Source: Streptomyces monomycini
GTDB taxonomy: Bacteria > Actinomycetota > Actinomycetes > Streptomycetales > Streptomycetaceae
Length of the DNA stretch: 64,000 nt
Reading direction: 5' to 3'
NCBI RefSeq assembly: GCF_022271435.1
Contig: NZ_JAFIQY010000006.1
Location: forward strand, 248,001-312,000
The notes under the pieces were generated by a model, which was not told the origin of the DNA, searched no databases, and saw only the letters and a list, made by a program, of their open reading frames with translations. Each line of letters starts with the position of its first letter. Position 1 is the first letter of the stretch. A program made the translations under genes and the position numbers. Positions 61,008 to 64,000 of this stretch are shown here, piece after piece.

Positions 61008-61063
61008 GGGCGGTGTTCACAGGATGAGGTCGGTGCGTACGTGATGAGGATGGTGTCCGTGCG

Positions 61064-61759
61064 ATGAGGCCGGTGCTCCCGTCCCCGCCCGTCGACCGGG
61101 TGGCCGCCTGGGTACGGTCCGCCCCCGGCACCCACATCTGGCTGCTGATCATCGGCGTGACCAGCCTCGTGATCGCCGGTGCCAGCGAGGGGCTGGAGCA
61201 CTTCCTCCTCCACCGCACCAGCAGCAACATCCACGAACTGAACCGGCACCCCCTCTCCTCCCTCCTCATCAGCGGCTTCTGGATCGAGAACCCGGCCTCC
61301 TTCGTCCTGTACGCGGTCCTCTTCGAGCTGGTGCACGCCAACGTCGAACGCTGGCTGGGCACCTGGCGCTGGCTGCTGACCGTCGGCGCCGCCCACATCA
61401 CCGCCACCCTCGCCAGCCAGGAACTGCTCTTGCTCGCCATCGAAGGCCACCGGCTGCCCCGCTCCATGTCGCATGTCGTCGACATCGGTGTCTCCTACGG
61501 CCTGGCAGCGGCAGCCGGTCTGCTCACCTACCGGCTGCCGCCGCCCTGGCGTTACCTCTACCTGGCGGCCGTCGTCGGCTTCTTCGGCATCCCGCTCCTG
61601 TCAGGCGCCACGTTCACCGATATCGGACACGCCATCGCGCTCATCCTTGGTCTCGCCGCTTGGGCCTTGACCCCGGGTGCCGGTGCGGACGGGGCTGCGG
61701 GCGGGGCAGGGGACGCGGGTCGGAACGCAACTCCCGGACATCCTCCGCCAGATCGCTGA
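61064..61759 (+). CDS. Rhomboid-like membrane protein
   Basis: A 231-residue protein with five or six helices. The likely active-site Ser is in DIGVSYGLAAAAGL and the His in TDIGHAIALILGL, the order expected for rhomboid-type intramembrane peptidases. LFELVHANVERWLGTWRWLLTVGAAHITATL matches the actinobacterial rhomboid-like family. A possible function is cleavage of membrane protein anchors. Its last 119 bases overlap the opposite-strand gene. Confidence 0.78.
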   Translation: MRPVLPSPPVDRVAAWVRSAPGTHIWLLIIGVTSLVIAGASEGLEHFLLHRTSSNIHELNRHPLSSLLISGFWIENPASFVLYAVLFELVHANVERWLGTWRWLLTVGAAHITATLASQELLLLAIEGHRLPRSMSHVVDIGVSYGLAAAAGLLTYRLPPPWRYLYLAAVVGFFGIPLLSGATFTDIGHAIALILGLAAWALTPGAGADGAAGGAGDAGRNATPGHPPPDR

Positions 61760-62408
61760 GCCGCTCACTCATCGCGCACACGACACGGTTGGTGGCGTCC
61801 AGCCGCCGGTCCAGCCGGTCCAGCCGCCCGGAGATCCGGCCGATCACCGGGCCCAGGTCCCGTAGGGCGGGGCCGATGCCGGCGAGCGACGACTCGACGC
61901 GCGTGAGCCGGTGGTCGAGCGACTCGAGCGTCGGCGCCGGCCGGGCCTGCCGGGGCCGGGGCACCTCGACCCGCGTCCGCGCGTCCTCCTCGACGTCGAG
62001 GAGGTACGTACGGACCGCCCGCGCGACCTCGCTGTCGCGGAGGAGCATGGCGATGTTGAGGAGGGTCCGGCGGGTGTAGAGGGTGAGGTGGGCGCGGCCC
62101 TGTGGATAACTTTCGCCTGAAAGCTTCACGTTGGAGCTTTCAAAGACCCGCAGGTCAGAGCCCTTGAGAACGTGCATGCCGTTCTCGGACAGCTCCGCTC
62201 GGTGCCGCCGCATCAGGCTGTTGACGGCGCGGTCGCCCACCTCGAAATAGTCGGCGACCATCCGCGTCGTGACATGCAGCCCATCAGGCAGCAGCACCAG
62301 CGCCTTCACCTTGTCCAGGACGCCGACGCGTCCCAGCCCCATCACACTGTCGCGCATGGCCCGCGACTCCAGCAGTACAGCTTCGGGTGGCATGTACATG
62401 CCCTCCAT
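61641..62408 (-). CDS. Phage-antirepressor-like DNA-binding protein
   Basis: A 255-residue protein of unrecognised exact family. The N-terminal half reads DKVKALVLLPDGLHVTTRMVADYFEVGDRAVNSLMRRHRAEL and LTLYTRRTLLNIAMLLRDSEVARAVRTYLLDVEE, which resembles the DNA-binding half of antirepressor/BRO-type proteins. Two helices form a probable coiled coil (LDHRLTRVESSLAGIG, ISGRLDRLDRRLDATNRVV). The first start is ATG at 62408, with alternatives at 62399 and 62393. A perfect inverted repeat sits 16 bases upstream. The C-terminal end overlaps the rhomboid-like gene on the other strand. Confidence 0.72.
   Translation of the reverse strand: MEGMYMPPEAVLLESRAMRDSVMGLGRVGVLDKVKALVLLPDGLHVTTRMVADYFEVGDRAVNSLMRRHRAELSENGMHVLKGSDLRVFESSNVKLSGESYPQGRAHLTLYTRRTLLNIAMLLRDSEVARAVRTYLLDVEEDARTRVEVPRPRQARPAPTLESLDHRLTRVESSLAGIGPALRDLGPVIGRISGRLDRLDRRLDATNRVVCAMSERLSDLAEDVRELRSDPRPLPRPQPRPHRHPGSRPKRRDQG
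62118..62142. repeat. Inverted repeat inside the antirepressor-like gene
   Basis: TGAAAGCT and AGCTTTCA are exact 8-bp arms separated by 9 bases. They encode FESSNVKLS on the minus strand, in the N-terminal domain. Confidence 0.75.
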
Positions 62409-62730
62409 TCACACCGGAACGGCTTCAGAGGGACACGCTGTCCCTCTGAACTGAACGCCCGTATCCAGGGCCCAGGAGCGGAGGCTGCTCACGGATGCCA
62501 CTACCTCTGTGTCCGGTTCCCAGTCGTACGGCTGCACCGCTTCACGACCGTCGCCGGCAAACCCCAGCACTTCACGAACCCTCGACGCCTCGAACTCCAG
62601 TTGCCTCCACGCACAGGGGACAACGAGTCGATAAACGTACAGTCACCCCGTCCCGGGCATGACTTCGCGCGTACGTTCCGAAAAGAAGACCGACCCGGCC
62701 GCCGGGGCCGGGTCGGAGGATGCCTCGGGC
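62409..62730. other. Intergenic region between antirepressor-like and HAD genes
   Basis: 322 bases with no recognised gene. It contains the inverted repeat at 62424-62450 near the antirepressor-like start; the rest shows no gene. Confidence 0.5.
62424..62450. promoter_or_regulatory. Perfect 12-bp inverted repeat upstream of the antirepressor-like gene
   Basis: TTCAGAGGGACA and TGTCCCTCTGAA surround CGC, 16 bases before the annotated start. It is the strongest candidate operator in the window without a known partner. Confidence 0.65.
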
Positions 62731-63576
62731 TCAGGCTCCGTACAACCGCTCCAGGACGACCGCGATGCCGTCCTCCTCGTTGGAGGCCGTCGTCTCGTCC
62801 GCGACGGCCTTGAGTTCGGCGTGGGCGTTGGCCATGGCGACGCCGTGCCGGGCCCAGCCGAACATCGGGATGTCGTTGGGCATGTCACCGAAGGCGATGG
62901 TGTCCGCGGCCTTCACACCCAGGCGGCGGGCGGCCAGGGAGAGGCCGGTGGCCTTGGAGAGGCCGAGCGGGAGGAGTTCGACGACGCCCTCGCCGGCCAT
63001 GATCACGCCGACCAGGTCGCCGGAGACCTCGCGTGCCGCGCGGGCCAGTTCGTCGTCGCCGAGAGTCGGGTGCTGGATGTAGATCTTGTTGATGGGGGCT
63101 GCCCACAGGTCGCCGGGGTCCTGGATCTCCAGGTTCGGCAGCGGGCCTTCCTGGATGCGGTAGCCGGGGGTGACCAGCACCTCGCCCTCCAGGCCGTCCC
63201 GGCTCGCGGCCAGGAACAGCGGGCCGACCTCCGCCTCGATCTTGGACAGGGCCAGTCCGGCGAGCTGCCGGTCCAGGGTCACCGAGGTCAGCAGCCGGTG
63301 TTCGCCGGCGTGGTAGACCTGCGCGCCCTGCCCGCACACCGCTATGCCGTCGTAGTCCAGCGCATCGAGGATGTGCCGGGTCCACGGCACCGCGCGGCCC
63401 GTGACGATGATGTGCGCCGCCCCCGCCGCCGTGGCCGTGGCCAGGGCGGCGCGGGTGCGCTCGGAGATCGTGTCGTCGTGCCGCAGCAGCGTCCCGTCGA
63501 GGTCGGTCGCGACGAGTCTGTACGGCAGCGGGCGGGCCTGGTCGGCCCGGTGCGCGGGCACGGGGGCGGTGGTCAC
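62731..63576 (-). CDS. Cof-type HAD hydrolase next to serS
   Basis: A 281-residue HAD phosphatase: motif [13 protein letters not shown], motif II VTGRAV, motif [15 protein letters not shown]. It is related to, but distinct from, the HAD gene at 33350. The GTG start at 63576 overlaps the serS stop (GTGA), so the two genes are co-translated. From memory, a HAD gene follows serS in other streptomycetes as well. Confidence 0.9.
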   Translation of the reverse strand: MTTAPVPAHRADQARPLPYRLVATDLDGTLLRHDDTISERTRAALATATAAGAAHIIVTGRAVPWTRHILDALDYDGIAVCGQGAQVYHAGEHRLLTSVTLDRQLAGLALSKIEAEVGPLFLAASRDGLEGEVLVTPGYRIQEGPLPNLEIQDPGDLWAAPINKIYIQHPTLGDDELARAAREVSGDLVGVIMAGEGVVELLPLGLSKATGLSLAARRLGVKAADTIAFGDMPNDIPMFGWARHGVAMANAHAELKAVADETTASNEEDGIAVVLERLYGA

Positions 63577-64000
63577 CGGTCGACGGGCTCCAGGATCTCC
63601 CGGCCGCCCAGGTACGGACGGAGCATCTCGGGTACGCGCACGGAGCCGTCCGCCTGCTGGTGGTTCTCGAAGATCGCCACGATGGTGCGGGGCACCGCGC
63701 AGAGCGTGCCGTTGAGCGTGGCGAGCGGCTTGACCTGCTGCTTGCCGTCCTTGTTCGTCCGCATCCGGACCGACAGGCGGCGGGCCTGGAACTCGTCGCA
63801 GTTCGAGGCGCTGGTCAGCTCGCGGTACTTGCCCTGGGTGGGGATCCACGCCTCGCAGTCGTACTTGCGCGAGGCCGAGGCGCCGAGGTCACCGGTGGCC
63901 ACGTCGATCACCTGGAAGGGCAGCTCCAGGCCGGTCAGCCACTGCTTCTCCCAGTCCAGCAGGCGCTGGTGCTCGGCCTGCGCGTCCTCCGGGTCGACGT
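63573..64000 (-). CDS. serS: Seryl-tRNA synthetase SerS, C-terminal part
   Basis: The gene enters the window from the right edge. The visible residues include [47 protein letters not shown] and [39 protein letters not shown], the class II motif 2 to motif 3 region and C-terminus of SerS. The enzyme charges tRNA-Ser with serine. It ends in a coupled HAD gene. Confidence 0.97.
   Translation of the reverse strand, partial: VDPEDAQAEHQRLLDWEKQWLTGLELPFQVIDVATGDLGASASRKYDCEAWIPTQGKYRELTSASNCDEFQARRLSVRMRTNKDGKQQVKPLATLNGTLCAVPRTIVAIFENHQQADGSVRVPEMLRPYLGGREILEPVDR

Overview
The window is high-GC actinobacterial chromosome, most likely Streptomyces. The evidence is strong G/C bias at third codon positions, many GTG/TTG starts, the sporulation pair ssgR-ssgA, an actinobacterial Rex operator in front of cydABCD, and a perfect copy of the 14-bp Streptomyces parS motif. 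From memory, gene order (LysR/cystathionine gamma-lyase/ptpA, ssgR-ssgA-thiC, aminotransferase-cydAB-cydCD-kinase, serS at the end) matches the core region near oriC in S. coelicolor. The window is therefore mainly conserved core with small accessory insertions, not an island.

Layout. 1-6.0 kb: end of an MFS transporter, a GlcG/HbpS-like protein, a membrane protein with a 7-bp tandem repeat, a HAD phosphatase, then a globin-reductase coupled to a PPOX-family protein. 6.1-10.7 kb: Nudix, LysR, cystathionine gamma-lyase, ptpA, a holin-like membrane protein, a cupin. 10.8-16.6 kb: DUF5326-type protein, ssgR, ssgA, a YibE/F-type membrane protein, TPP riboswitch and thiC. 16.6-21.4 kb: a damaged BRO antirepressor-like gene with duplicated palindromes, a membrane protein, a metallophosphoesterase, a LacI regulator. 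22-33.3 kb: HisC-like aminotransferase, Rex-controlled cydA-cydB-cydCD, a two-GAF histidine kinase and an M23 peptidase. 33.3-40.6 kb: HAD hydrolase, F420-type oxidoreductase, htpX-pspAB, PadR facing a membrane protein/carotenoid-oxygenase operon, a small secreted protein. 40.8-46 kb: minus-strand operon M24 peptidase-like protein, hydrolase/SDR fusion, metal-dependent hydrolase, MerR. 46.4-50.2 kb: two ABC ATPase/permease pairs. 50.2-61.8 kb: VOC protein, small GntR, two MFS exporters each beside a regulator, a diaminopimelate-decarboxylase-like enzyme, MerR, LysR, tandem AsnC and rhomboid-like genes. 61.6-64 kb: a second antirepressor-like gene, a HAD hydrolase, and the 3' part of serS.

The least explained signal is in the two lone phage-antirepressor-like genes (near 17.4 kb and 62.1 kb). 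Each carries an inverted repeat inside the coding region of its DNA-binding-type domain, at the corresponding place, and has another inverted repeat close by outside the gene. All function calls come from reading the sequence and family memory; no database search was run.
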